From Purshia tridentata (taxonomy: Eukaryota > Streptophyta > Magnoliopsida > Rosales > Rosaceae), in assembly GCA_003254885.1 (NCBI GenBank), contig QANT01002383.1:1-64000 (forward strand): a stretch of DNA of 64,000 nt, in the 5' to 3' direction. A program made the position numbers and the translations under genes. Positions 1-11,796 of this stretch are shown here, piece after piece (within the stretch, counting starts at the first letter, position 1; each line of letters opens with the position of its first letter). The notes under the pieces were generated by a model, which saw only the letters and a list, made by a program, of their open reading frames with translations, was not told the origin of the DNA and did no database searches.

Positions 1-1029
1 TTTATTTTAAAAATATTGTAATAAATCTTTTTCCAATTGAAGAAGTGATTTATTTTTCCTTTTTTGAGTGCATTATCATTTTTCATTGAAATTGATTTAT
101 CATTATTAAGTCTTCAAAAAGTTGTAAACATTTCTCAAAAACGTTTTTGTAAAATGTGAATTTATGTTGTAATGAGGCGTGGAGGGGTCCTTTTTCCCTT
201 TCCTATCAAGGGCTCTGTGCTGAACATGGTCCTGAAACCTAACAAACCGTATGCTTACTGTTGGTTACCGTATATAATAAGCAAATACCTCTCCTTTCTG
301 TATTTTCTCTGTATTTCTTTCTTTCTCTACCTCAAGTCCTCACTTGCACTCTCTCTCTCTCTCTCTCATATCTGAAATTCTGAAAACCTCTCTCTCTCTC
401 TCTCTCTCTCTGTGTTGGCAAAAAAGATACCAAAAGGTACGGTTTTGATCCAAACCCGAAGCTTTTTGTATTCTCTCTCTCACCACCTCTCCCTTCTCTT
501 CTCTGTGTATCCGTACACTGTGAGACGCAGATGGTAGAGCTTCACTAAGTATTTCAAGCCAAATTCAGTAGTGGAAGATCAGAAAATCACACCCAAAAAT
601 AAAAAATAAATAAAAACAATCTAAAATATTTTTTTAATATTTTTAAAACGTTATTTTTAGATCCTTCTGTATGTATTTTCTGCATAAACCCTTCATATCA
701 GGCCATTGTTCTCTATCTCCTTCCCTTCTCTCTGGGTTTTCGATAATTTTTTTTTCTTTTTTCTGGGAGTTTCTTTGTTGTTTGTGGGTTTTTTGTTGCA
801 TGCAGGGTTGAGATTATCTAATTTTTCTGGGTTCTTTCTTTTGAGTTCTTTAGGTTAAGGGGTGTATGCATTTTTCCGTGAAACTGAGATTCTGGGGTTG
901 TTTGAGACTTGGTGTGGTTGAGAAAATGGAAGGCGGAGATTGATATTTTGCATTTTTGAGATCAGAGTTGTATTGGGTTTCAATTTGTTTCTTTCGTTTC
1001 TCTTTGTGGTGGTGGTCGGTTTAGTTGAG
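1..1029 (+). promoter_or_regulatory. Promoter and 5' leader of the PWWP-domain gene
   Basis: No independent gene is visible. The stretch holds two pyrimidine microsatellites (CT runs at about 349-367 and 388-411) and further CT-rich leader sequence up to about 520, a layout common just downstream of plant transcription starts. An ATG at 940 is in frame with the likely start at 1030 and would add a 30-residue hydrophobic extension. Family resemblance begins only after 1030, so I treat 940-1029 as leader. The exact transcription start cannot be placed from sequence. Confidence 0.5.
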
Positions 1030-4000
1030 ATGGTGAGTTCTGGTGAGGCCAGTAGAAAGGCCATTGATGCGTCGGTGGGTGGGTTGGTTTGGGTCCGCCG
1101 CCGAAACGGGTCGTGGTGGCCCGGCCGGATAATGGGTCTGGACGAGTTGTCCGAGGGCTGTGTGGTTTCGCCGAGATCGGGCACTCCGGTGAAGCTTCTT
1201 GGCCGCGAGGACGCAAGCGTGTGAGTGTTTTTCTTTTCTTTACTGTTTAAGATTACCTTGGTTGTTGTCTGCTGCTTGATTAGCCTAGAGGGGCTTTGTT
1301 TCAATTGGCTTACTTATTTGCATTCTTCTTAACAATCTTTCTCTTAGTTTTGGATTATGTGGATTTACATTTATGTGGAAATGGAGTTGTCACACTCGGT
1401 AATGCATTTTGCTTAAGATTTTCATAGGTGGTGTTGTGGGAGAAATTTGGCATATGGATTAATGGATTGTCGTTTCTTTCAGCGTTTCAAGAACAGTTGA
1501 ACTCAACTGACTCATCATTTCACTCAATCATTGTTTTGTTCCTCTATGTTTATAGCTTGAAAGTATTATCCTACTGATGCTAATTAATTCCCTAATATGT
1601 ACTTGGGATATTAGTTAAGTTGTCTCTTCTACTTAATATGTACGTAGTGATTGGATATGCATTATTTGCAAAATGTTCGATTAGATGGAGGTTTGTGTTC
1701 CTATAAAAAAAAAGGGTGGTAGGCTTGTAACTTGAGAATGCATTCTTGTAGAGTTTATTTTCAGAAAATAACAGATTTGGGCAAGTTTCTGATGTATGGA
1801 TAACTACTGACAGTGCTGTATGGAGGCAACAAGAAATATTGTATTTACAGGATTTTAGAGGAAAAAGGGGATATATATATATATATATATAGTAGATCAT
1901 GTAGTCCTAATGCATGGTAGGCAAATATCATTAGAGAAGATGACAAAATTTTGCACTAGAAGAATACTTATTAAATAGACGCTTCATGGTTGTGAACTTG
2001 TAGCAAAAAGTACATATTAAAAAAATGTTTTTCTTATGCTTCAGGCAACTTTGAACATCTAAATTTTTTCCTTTCTTGAGCAGTTTTAGTGATCTGATTG
2101 TGTAGCATGAGAGTCTTAATTTATGGTTTAATTTTCAGATCTGATTATAACTACGATTGAGGAGTGAAAGGTTGTATTTTATTAACCCAAGCTCTGAAAT
2201 AACAAACATTAGCTTGAAGTTAGTTTTGACTCTGTAAATAATAATTCAGTATTAATGGCATGACCTGTGAGCTATTCTTTGATGAATGCTTTGTGGAATT
2301 AATTAATTCGAGGAATCCAATCTATTAGAATAGGGCACCTTTGGACTGGTTGTTTATATTCCCTGTATGTGTTACCTAGTGATGTATAGAGATTTGGCCT
2401 AGAAAAGAAGATTATATTTTCACATTGCTCAAGCTGAGGCCTGCTATGTGGTTTAGATGCGTGCTTCATGCATTTGCAAGATTAGCTTGAAAAGAATCCT
2501 TATTCTCTCTGCATTATTTTACATAAAAAAGTAATAGATCCTTTCTGTGGATTTTAAACATTGATGCAGGTTTTAGTTTACTGTTTTTCTTTATTTCTTT
2601 TGTATTTTTAGAGGATCGATGTTTGTGAAAGTTAAACCTAAACTTCAATTTCTTCACCCTAAAGGCCCATTATACAGACAGTGTCTATGAAATTCTAATT
2701 TTGCTTTTCAGCATATGTATTCTTTTTGATTCAGGATTATGATTTACTTTCAACATACTGATTTTTTTCCTTAACACCCAAATTAAAATTCATTGTATAG
2801 GGTATGAGGTGTTTAGGCTTCTATTGATACATGAACATGGTCTGATCCTAATGCTATTGATTTAGGGACTGGTATAACCTTGAAAAATCAAAGAGGGTGA
2901 AAGCTTTTCGTTGTGGGGAGTATGATGAATGCATTGAGAAAGCAAAGGCCTCTGCAGCTAGCTCCAATAAGAAGGCAGTGAAGTATGCACGGAGAGAAGA
3001 TGCCATTATCCATGCTCTTGAGATTGAGAATGCTCGCCTAGGCAAGGATAATTTGAACTTCAGTGCTCGGATGAGTAATTCAGGTGGTGACCATGGTTGT
3101 TCAGACAGAGATTCACCTGCAACTTCTCATTCTGGCGAGGAGAATGATCAGATGGCTGATGATGATGTGAGTGATTCTGAAGACAATTCAGACTCAGCAC
3201 CAGAATTATCTCAATCTGGTATATCTTTTGAAGAGCCAAATCATATCAGTTCTTCTAAGTTGCAAACTGTGCAGGGAAGGAGAAGAAGAACACCAAATGA
3301 TTCAGAGGATGATGGAACAGAAGGGGTTAAGCGCATGAGAGGACTTGAGGACCTGGGAATGGGTGTAGTGTCAAAAGGAAAGGTCCAGACTGGAGGGCTT
3401 CTTGAACTAGTTCAACAGGACAGTGCTTCACTTTTAGATTCAAACACTCAGAATGGCATGCCTAATGGAAGTCCTGTAAATGGAAGCAAAGGTACCTCAT
3501 CGCTGAAAAGAAAGAGATCTCAAGTGGCAAATGTTAGTGAATTTATGAAAAGAAAAAACCGCCGTCGACCATTGACAAAGGTTTTGGAGAGTACAGCAAT
3601 GGTGCCTGTTCCAGTTACGTGTGATCAACTTCCAAATTCATGTGGTTCGCCTCCTCAAGGATTACCTGACGGCGGGGTTTCTGGATTAGAATCAAATGAG
3701 TCAAAAAGGAGTTTACCTGTGGACTACACTGGAATTTCGTGTGAGAATGGAGCCTCAATAAATGCTTCTGAACAAGCTCTTGCTGCTTCCTGTAATAATT
3801 CCAAGACGAAAGAGAATGAAATAGCCAGCATATCTGGGTTAGCAGAGAATGATTCTTCTGATAGGTTATTTGATGTGCCATTTGTTGGAGAGGAAAAACA
3901 CTCTTCAGGTAATGTTGGTTTGGACATTTATACATTTAAAATTTATAGTGTTTCCATTTCAAAAAATAAAAATAAAAATTATAGTTTTTCGTTTAGTCCG

Positions 4001-5295
4001 TATATGTCTTCCAATAGTTATTTCCAAATTCTTATGGTCATATGGTATATATGCACTATTAGTTATTGTCAGTAACTTTGTTACCCTATTGTTGTGTGGA
4101 GGGTTAAGTATATGGATTAACTATGTCTTGTAATATTTATATTCCTGCATTATTTGACATTTAGGTACCCCTGCAAGTCTGTCACTCTCTCGTTCCCTTC
4201 AGCTTAGTCTTTTTCATGTGCCTGACAAAAATTGGACTGGATCTCCTTATGCTGATTTATCATCTTTTTCTGCCAGGTTGTTCTCCTATAATTACGTCTT
4301 GTTCATCTGGAAAGCCTCAAATTGGTGTATTGGGAAGGCAATCTAGTCAAAGTAGTCAAGCTGAAGCTGTATCATTGAGAAATGAAAGAATGAATGAATC
4401 TGGTTCAACGAGTTCAGCAGCGATGCATGATATTGGCCAAAGTATAGAGAAAGGTAGTTCAAAGTGGCAGTTAAAAGGAAAGAGGAATTCAAGACAACTA
4501 AGTAAAGATAGAAAACATGATTCGAGAAGATATATGGACTTGGATAATGAATCCAATGCTAATTTGGCAGGCATAGAGCATTCCGATGGATTGTCTCAGG
4601 ATTCTGATCAGAAAGTCACTTGCAATGGCATTAGTGGATCAGCTGCATATAATTGCAGTTTGCAAGCAAAGTCCAAACAGGTTGCTGAATTGCCTGATGG
4701 ACCAATTCAAAGGTCACTTCCCTATCGGCAGTCCCGCTTCACAGTGCCTGCTAGATATCAGACGTCAGATTCTACTGCCCGGAATTTTTGCTCTGATGCC
4801 TCGTTATATGATGTCAAGCTTGAGGTGAAAGCAAATTACCGGCCACAGCATGTTCCGCTGGTTTCACTTATGAGTAAATTGAACGGTAAGGCCATTGTGG
4901 GTCACCCGCTCACAGTTGAGGCTTTGGGTGATGGCTATTGTGACACCCTGTTGAGCAGAATGGAATTTCATTTGGAAGGTGGACAAATGGGTTATGCAGT
5001 TAAGCCACGTGCCGAAATTGGAAGAATCGCAGCCAAGCATTTGGCATTGAAACCACGATATTCGCGACATAAAGCTCCCAAAACAAAGAAATCTGGGCTA
5101 CTGACAAAAAAGATCCGGAAACTATCTTCGTTGACTGGTCACAAGCAATCCGAAGAGAGGAAACCACTGGTTGCAAAGCCAAAGGGTCCTGTAATAGCTT
5201 GTATCCCCATTAAACTAGTGTTTAGTAGGATAAATGAAGCAGTGAATGGTTCAGGGCGACCAACACATCGTGTTTTAAAATCAAGTGATGCATGA
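1030..5295 (+). CDS. PWWP-domain chromatin protein, PWO2/PWO3-like
   Basis: Three exons: 1030-1220, 2866-3908, 4277-5295. The joined frame stays open (V codon split GT|G; G codon split G|GT) and gives about 750 aa. The N-terminus carries a PWWP domain (about residues 16-80) with the core VGGLVWVRRRNGSWWPG. It is followed by a basic block (DWYNLEKSKRVKAFRCGEYD) typical of the Arabidopsis At1g51745/At3g21295 family. The middle is low-complexity, acidic and serine-rich with basic patches resembling nuclear localisation signals. The C-terminus has a conserved basic region (RYSRHKAPKTKK). The family (PWWP-DOMAIN INTERACTOR OF POLYCOMBS) is nuclear; PWO1 binds the PRC2 methyltransferase CLF. Function for this copy is inferred from family. 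It is somewhat longer than the roughly 600-630-aa Arabidopsis proteins. The long first intron (1.6 kb) separates the PWWP half-exon from the rest. Confidence 0.88.
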
Positions 5296-5988
5296 ATATG
5301 GTTCTTGAGGAAAAGTTGCAGTGGATGGATTTTCCTGTGAATTTAGTTCTTCATTCAGGGGTATTGATTCAATTCTGCAGCCTAGCTGCTCCTCATTAAT
5401 TTGGCAGCATCATTACTCTGCTGCCCATAAGGTTGAATCCCTCTGTACACTTTCGTGACCCTGCATTGTTGTAGGAAGAGCAGTCGATAATGGAGGCTGC
5501 TCTTTGCTCTGTACATAATGTAACATTAGTTGAGGTGTAACTAGTATTAGTTATTGAGGACCTGATATTTGGTTTTTTAATTTATGAATTCAGGTTCATT
5601 TTGAGGGTCAATAACTTCATTCCCCAGCTTACTTCTGTTGTTGAACATGCTTAACAATTTATACCTGAGACACTCATTTGTTTTGTTTTTGTTTTAATTT
5701 CCTTTCCTCATTTTTGGCCAGACTCATTTGTTTATTGCATAAAATGGATGCCTTGCACTTTCTCCTGCTACCTAATTTTCTTGTTTATATTTTAATTGAT
5801 TTGACAAATACAGCATTGTAGCAGCTATCTGGATCATTTTAGGCTACTCTTTTGCTGCTTTCTGTGTGCTTGTCTTGTGCTGGCTCATTCTGTATCCCTA
5901 TGTTTTCGGTTTTTTCTTTATGCATGAAAAATTATTTGCTCACCAGTAGTGAGTATTACTACTTAGCTAAGTAATTGATATATATCAC
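5296..5988 (+). other. 3' UTR and downstream spacer of the PWWP gene
   Basis: T-rich non-coding sequence after the stop codon, ending at the target-site duplication of the MITE that follows. No ORF with family resemblance is present. The polyadenylation site cannot be fixed. Confidence 0.5.
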
Positions 5989-5991
5989 TAA

Positions 5992-6659
5992 GGGTACGTT
6001 TGGATTCTTGAATTTGGATTTGGATTTCAAATTTATACATTTGAAATTTATGTAATTGAAATCCTTAGATTTGAAATTCTATTGTTTGAATACAAAATTT
6101 AAAGGTGAGGATTTCACAAAGTATTTCAAATTTTTTTTTGACAATTTAAGAATTAAAATATATGATTAAAAATAGAAAAAGTCGTCGGAGGGTGGCTGGA
6201 AAATTCACCGAAAAGTGGCCAGAAAAGTCACTGGAGGGTGGTTGAAAAAGTCACCGGAAGTTGTCGGAGGTGGTCGAAAAGTTGTAGGAAAGTCGCAGGA
6301 AGTGGTCGGAAAAGTCACTGGAAAGTTGTCGGCGATAGTCGGAAAAATTGCTGAAAAGTTGCCCGGGGGTGGTGGCCGGCAATTGTGGCCGGAGGTTAGG
6401 GAAAGAGAGAGAGGGTAGAATGGTGGGATTTCAAATACCTAAGGCCGGAGGTGAGGGAAAGAGAGAGAGGGTAGAATGGTGGGATTTCAAATACCTAATT
6501 GGATAAGGTATTTGAAATTCATGGATTTAGTCCTCTCAATTTCATCTTGGATTTGAGCTAAATCTAAATACTCCTTTAAATTATTCTAAATAGGTGGATT
6601 TAGATTTGAAGAGTTCAAATTCAAATTCAAATCCAAATCACCCCTATTCAAACGGGCCC
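5992..6659. mobile_element. Tourist-like (PIF/Harbinger) MITE, 668 bp
   Basis: The ends are imperfect inverted repeats: left GGGTACGTTTGGATTC, right end read inversely GGGCCCGTTTGAATAG. They are flanked by TAA on both sides (5989-5991 and 6660-6662), the 3-bp TWA target duplication of PIF/Harbinger elements. Subterminal regions are rich in short repeats of a GGATTTGGATTT type on the left and their inverse on the right. The middle is a G-rich imperfect repeat (GTCGGAGGTGGTCG type). A 56-bp segment with a GAGAGAGAGGG core is tandemly duplicated at about 6387-6498. There is no transposase ORF, so it is non-autonomous. A related element lies at 24911-25788. Confidence 0.8.
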
Positions 6660-6860
6660 TAAGGGTTAAAGATAATGGATCGAGCCAGCACGAGCACAAC
6701 CGACATGCTCCAACGAGTTATTTGTGAAGTTTACTTACCCGACCCAATTAACCATCCCAATAACGAACCGGGTCAACAATAAAACACAGGACATATGCGT
6801 AATAAGAAAAAATGAATGATACCCTTCGGGTACCAAAAAAAAAAAAATTAGGGTTTCAGT

Positions 6861-6930
6861 GTATAAAAGGCTAACATTAAACCCTAGGTCCAAAATCCAC
6901 CAATCTCCCTCCTCACAACCTAAACCCTAA
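6861..6930 (+). promoter_or_regulatory. TATA-like box and two telo-boxes before the eL28 gene
   Basis: A TATA-like GTATAAAAGG at 6861-6870 is followed by AAACCCTAG (6879-6887) and AAACCCTAA (6922-6930). Telo-boxes (AAACCCTA) near the transcription start are known in plant ribosomal-protein genes. A possible leader intron ends with the acceptor GTGCAG at 7051-7056. Confidence 0.6.
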
Positions 6931-7068
6931 AATTCCCAATCCGCGCTGCAAAAGCAAACTCCTGACAGGTCCTCTTTCTTTCCTTCCGTATTTGTAGGGT
7001 TTAATTTATATGATATGAATGTATCACTGAATTTGATCTGGTGCGGTGTGGTGCAGGTTAAGGTAGCG

Positions 7069-8659
7069 ATGGCAACAGTACCAGGGCAACTGATATGGGA
7101 GATAGTGAAGAGGAACAACTCGTTTCTGGTGAAGGAGTTCGGGAGAGGCCACGCCGGCGTGCAGTTCAGCAAGGAGCCCAACAACCTCTTCAATATCAAC
7201 TCCTACAAGTACTCTGGTACATTACATACATTACATTCAATCACATTCCCATTTCATTTTTTGTTTGGTTCCTGAGAAAATTCTGATTTTTAATTGAGTG
7301 GGGTTTTTCAATTAGGGTTGGCAAACAAGAAAACTGTGACCATTCAGGGTGTGGGTAAAGATCAAGGTGTGCTTCTGGCAACCACTAAGACCAAGAAGCA
7401 GAACAAGCCTGCTGCTTTGCTCCACAAGTCTGTTATGAAAAAGGAGTTTCGGAGAATGGCCAATGCTGTATCAAACCAGGTAAATAAAGTTGCAAACTTT
7501 TCTCTGCTGAATGGTTGTTTTGCTAGGAAGATAGCTTGTAATCTTATGCTACAGTGATGAGCCTTAACATGTAAGGACGATCATTAATAATGGTTTCTTC
7601 AGTGAAATACACACTTGTTACGCTTGGCTTCTGAGAGTGCATTGTCTTGGAGTCTATTTGTTTCTTTCATTTGTATGTTTTTCTGGGAAACATGTGAAAT
7701 GGGTTCAATCTCAAGGAGCTGAATGATTATTTTGCTAAGGAGATAGTTGTATGTTTATGCTGCAGTGATGAGGCTTTAACATGTAAGGAGGACCATTTAT
7801 AATGGTTCTTCAATGAAATGCACTTGTTACGCTTGGCTTCTGAGCATGCATTGTGTTTTTTATTAGATTAGATTCTCTTTGTTAATCTCTCTTTCGTTGG
7901 TAAGCTGCATGTTTTTCTGGGATGAATTTGAAATGGGTTTATCTCAAGGGTCTGAATGATTATTTTACTAAGTAGATTCTTGTAAGTTTACGCTGCTGTG
8001 ATAGTTTAACAAAATCATTTATAATGGTTTCTTCAGTAAAATACTCTTGTTGTTTTCTTGGCTTCTGAGTTTGCATTGTGTTTTTTATTAGATTATATTT
8101 TCTTTGTTAATCTTTCATATGTAGGTAAGCTCCACGTTTCTCTAGGCAAAATTAAAAATAGGTTTTTCCTCAAAGATCTGAATGGTTATTTACTAAGAAG
8201 ATACTTGTAAGTTTATGCTGCAGTGATGAGCCTTAACATGTAAGAAAGACCCTTTATAATGGTTTCTTCAATGAAATACAGTTGTTACGCTTGGCTTCTG
8301 AGTGTGCATTGTTTTTTATTTATTTATTAGATTGGATTCTATTTGTTAATCCCTCATGTGTAGGCAAGCTTTATGTTTTTCTGGGCAAAATCAGACATGC
8401 GTTTGTCCTAGGATCATCATGTATTTGTATTATATTGATAGCATGGATCTTTGTTTTATGGCACTTTCTAGATCGTCTCTTGTTAATTTTCTCTCTTTGT
8501 TTTTGTTTCTCATTGCAGGTGGCGAATAACTACTACAGGCCTGATCTGAAGAAAGCAGCCCTTGCAAGGTTGAGTGCTGTTCACAGGAGCCTCAAGGTTT
8601 CCAAGTCTGGTGTCAAGAAGAGGAACAGGCAGGCTGTTAGAGTTCGTGGCAGGAAGTGA
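7069..8659 (+). CDS. RPL28: 60S ribosomal protein L28 (eL28)
   Basis: Three exons: 7069-7216, 7316-7479, 8519-8659; phases agree (G codon split G|GG). The product is about 150 aa. It begins [20 protein letters not shown], has the segment [10 protein letters not shown] at the second exon start, and ends in the highly basic [15 protein letters not shown] tail, all diagnostic of plant eL28, a component of the cytosolic large subunit. Length is close to the usual plant form (about 143-148 aa). Intron 2 (1,039 bp) is mostly built of four diverged tandem repeats of about 220 bp, annotated separately. The gene is convergent with the downstream Rab gene. Confidence 0.95.
7500..8412 (+). repeat. Four-copy tandem repeat (about 211-233 bp) inside eL28 intron 2
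   Basis: The phrase GATGAGCCTTAACATGTAAG or a variant recurs at 7556, 7767, 8000 and 8225. Each copy is followed by a match to ATAATGGTTTCTTCAGTGAA, then CTTGGCTTCTGAG, then a TTTTTCTGGG-like stretch and a CTGAATGATTATTTTGCTAAG-like stretch. Spacings are 211, 233 and 225 bp. Copies differ by many substitutions and small indels, so the array is not recent. It accounts for almost all of the intron. Confidence 0.85.
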
Positions 8660-9314
8660 GTGAGTTAGATAGATGGTTTTTATACACTGGTGTGCTTTTT
8701 TTGATTTTGGATTGAGACGTCCTTAAAACATAGATGTGTTTGGATTTTGGGATTCTATTTAATTTTGTTTGCATAATATTATTGGATACCGAATTATGAG
8801 TATGCTGGTATTTTCTTTTCCCAAAATGGTCAGAAATTTTCAGGAACCAACACTGATTGATTTATGTATAGTCAAATGGAAGAGAACCCAAGTTCATTTT
8901 CAATTTTTTTTTGTTTGGGTAAGTGAATCCGAGTGCCCAATAGACAACAGCAATCACTCTGTAGAGGTGTACTAAATGACAAACCTGGTACACACACCAG
9001 AGGTGGATTTTAAGCAGGACCAAGCAACATGGACAATAACTGAAGAAAAATATAATTTTCAATAAAAAATCATTAATATGACATAGAATGAACTGTTATA
9101 GTATGACATAAGATGAACTGTTGTAGATTCGTTGACTAAATTATTCAACAATTCTAAACCAAGGAATTAAGTGAGAACCAAGGTCCATGAAAATCTTCTG
9201 TACATATATAATGAGTCGTGCAGTCAAATAAGGACCCAATGCAAAGCCACATGTCTCTGAAATCTTGTGGAGCTTCCCATCAAAACCAAGAGCGTATCCA
9301 TCCTCAATGACAAA
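8660..9314. other. Convergent spacer between eL28 and the Rab gene
   Basis: Both 3' UTRs lie here. There is an imperfect 25-27-bp tandem duplication at about 9077-9127 (a TATGACATA..GATGAACTGTT pattern twice). No coding potential is supported. Confidence 0.5.
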
Positions 9315-11676
9315 TCAAGTTGAGCAACAGGTGGTCTTTTGGTTAACTGGCTGTCCACGCATGTGCACAGTGGCTGGTTTGTTAGCACTCATTGGTTGAG
9401 TAGCTATCCTGCAATCCCAAAAAAGAAAAAAGAAAAAAAATAATAAGAACACTGAAAAATTGGAGATATTTAGATCACAGATTCATAACAATTCTCTTTG
9501 TGAATTGCACCTAAACTGTTGATCTGAAATGCCCTCATCAGATTTATGGCATGAAAAGTAATTTGGGGATGAACTCACCTATTCTTTATCTCTGCAACCA
9601 TAGTCATGAATGCCTGATCTACATTAGTGGAATTTTTGGCACTTGTTTCCAAGAATGGAATTCCTAGCTCATCTGCAAATGCCTTTTAGAACCAGGGGAA
9701 AAAGAAAAGGTAGAATTTGAAGAACATAAAGTTAAAGTAGGTAAAGTGTGATCAATGATGCATGCTATTTTATACACATAACAACATGATATCAAAGTAA
9801 GACTAGTTAGCAACTAAGAAACCTTGCTAACTTCAGAGGAGACCACTTTCTTGTCAGACAAGTCACTTTTATTTCCAACCAAGAGCTTGTTCACATTTCC
9901 AACTGCAAATTTATCAATTTCTTGCAGCCAGGTCTTGACATTGTTAAAGCTCTCTTGGTCTGTCACGTCATAGACAAGCTAGCAACAGAGTCATGAAATC
10001 TAATAAATAATTGCAAAAGCCACATCCATGAAGGACATCATATGAAAAGCTTGCAGAACCAAAAATCTCCCATAAAGGTTATAAAGAGGTGAATATTCAC
10101 ATACAATGATGCCATGTGCACCACGGTAGTAGCTGCTTGTAATTGTTCTGAAACGTTCTTGACCAGCAGTGTCCCACTAAGCAGAAGAAATGGAGATTTT
10201 ATGATTTTCGGGTAAGGAGCTTTGATTTCCAATCTAGCACAATAAATATACTTACAATTTGAAGCTTAACAACCTTCCCATCCTGCTCCACCGTTCGAAT
10301 TTTCTAAATAGAAGAAACAAAGAGATGAAATCACTGCCATTACATCAAAATAACCAAACATCAGAAGCTCTATAATATTTCTCTATACTTACAAAGTCAA
10401 CACCAATGGTACTTATGTAGCTGTCAATGTAAGAATCATCCTACACAAGGCGAGAGTGGAATTGTCAATAAATTGCAACAAAGAAGGCCAATGTAGATTG
10501 CTTTAAGGTGCATTATGTCAATAACCATAGAAGTTGTAACAGAAGAAGGGAAAAATCAGACATCAGAATTCAAACAACATGGCAGGGAGTGCGTGCATGG
10601 GTGAAGTCTTTGGCTCAACCAACCTAGATCACTAGGGTACAATTTTGCTCACCTCCGTTAATTACCACCATTAGTCATGGTGTTTACACCAGTTCATTCA
10701 TCATTTTTCACATGTTAACATCAATTGGGGTTAAACTTTCATAATAAATCAAACCACACATGTTAACCATATAAGTGAGGTGGTAATGGTGAACCTTGGT
10801 TATTGGTGGTGAGCGAAATACTCAGATTACTAATATAAAGAGATCAGTGAGAGTAAAAATATAAGAAGGGAATGTGAATATATGGGAGAAAGGTGACCAA
10901 TAGAACCTAGAACAATCATCACCCTATATATAAAATTGTTGAACTATTACCGCAAATCTCAGTAGAAGACATGACTTGCCAACACCAGAGTCTCCAATGA
11001 GCAAAAGTTTGAACAGATAGTCACTGCAAAATGGGGAATGAACTAATTAGAACCTCAACCTTATTGCTTGGGTTATTAAAGGAATATATATATATAATCA
11101 AATCATAATAGCAAAAACACCCATTCTGTTAAGATTACTATCAATAACAATGTGCCCTGCATCTGATTAATGTTTCTTCAAAGCCATGTATCCAAATACT
11201 GAAGGAGATTTTAGGTGTGTAACCATACACCATGACACAATAGAAAGATGCATAATTACACAAGTATGACTAATCAACAAACATCCTACTCATATTATTT
11301 ACAAGTCTGGATTTCATACATTGTATTTACAATTCTTGTACCCACTACAATGAAAATTACATGTTAATTCTGGAAATGGGATCAAAATAATTAATTTACA
11401 GATACAAGAGATATAAAAACAAACAATTTCCAATCAACATAGCAAATCAAAAGCCATTCACATACCCAAAGAGTCAAAAACAAAATAACCCTTCATTGAA
11501 AACCAAAAGAAAAAATTATGGGTTGACCAAATCCAAATCCAAATCCAATAAAATTAAACACACACAAATTAAAGCCATCACAAAAGATATGATGCATGTA
11601 GCATGCATGCATATATGTATGAAAGAGAACCAGAGAGAAAGAGAGAGAGACAGAGAGATTACTATTCAGGAATCAT
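9315..11676 (-). CDS. Rab1/RABD-family small GTPase
   Basis: Eight exons, high to low: 11663-11676, 10951-11023, 10393-10440, 10256-10303, 10105-10176, 9823-9978, 9579-9682, 9315-9408; 202 aa with all phases consistent. It has the P-loop GDSGVGKS (15-22), switch I Thr40 in [16 protein letters not shown] (62-70, Gln67), NKSD (121-124) and ETSAK (149-153). It ends in CCST, a double-cysteine geranylgeranylation site. The start [20 protein letters not shown] is close to RABD2 proteins. Rab1/RABD GTPases control ER-to-Golgi vesicle traffic. [17 protein letters not shown] differs from the most common RABD2 sequence (KQWLNEIDRYAS..), so it may be a divergent RABD lineage; I do not assign a subclass. 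Confidence 0.94.
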
Positions 11677-11780
11677 GACTTGGCTGATTGATTCAGATTT
11701 TGATGAGGAAGTTTCAGAAACCGTAGAATTTTCAACTGAAATGTTAATGAGGGAGAGAAGGAGAGGAGGACTTTGTTGTG

Positions 11781-11790
11781 TATATATATA
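11781..11790 (-). promoter_or_regulatory. Probable TATA box of the Rab gene
   Basis: The run TATATATATA lies about 105 bp upstream of the start codon on the minus strand. A GA-rich leader (11635-11660 and 11748-11768) is nearby. Confidence 0.45.
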
Positions 11791-11796
11791 GAACAC

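Noticed and set aside
855-1304. 149-aa ORF antisense to the PWWP first exon
   Set aside because: Shadow of the GC-rich exon; low-complexity and no recognisable domain.
6215-6418. 67-aa Gly/Lys-rich ORF
   Set aside because: Lies entirely in the MITE's repetitive core.
8282-8659. Hydrophobic N-terminal extension reading into the last eL28 exon
   Set aside because: It is intron read-through; the eL28 exon joins cleanly to the upstream exons.
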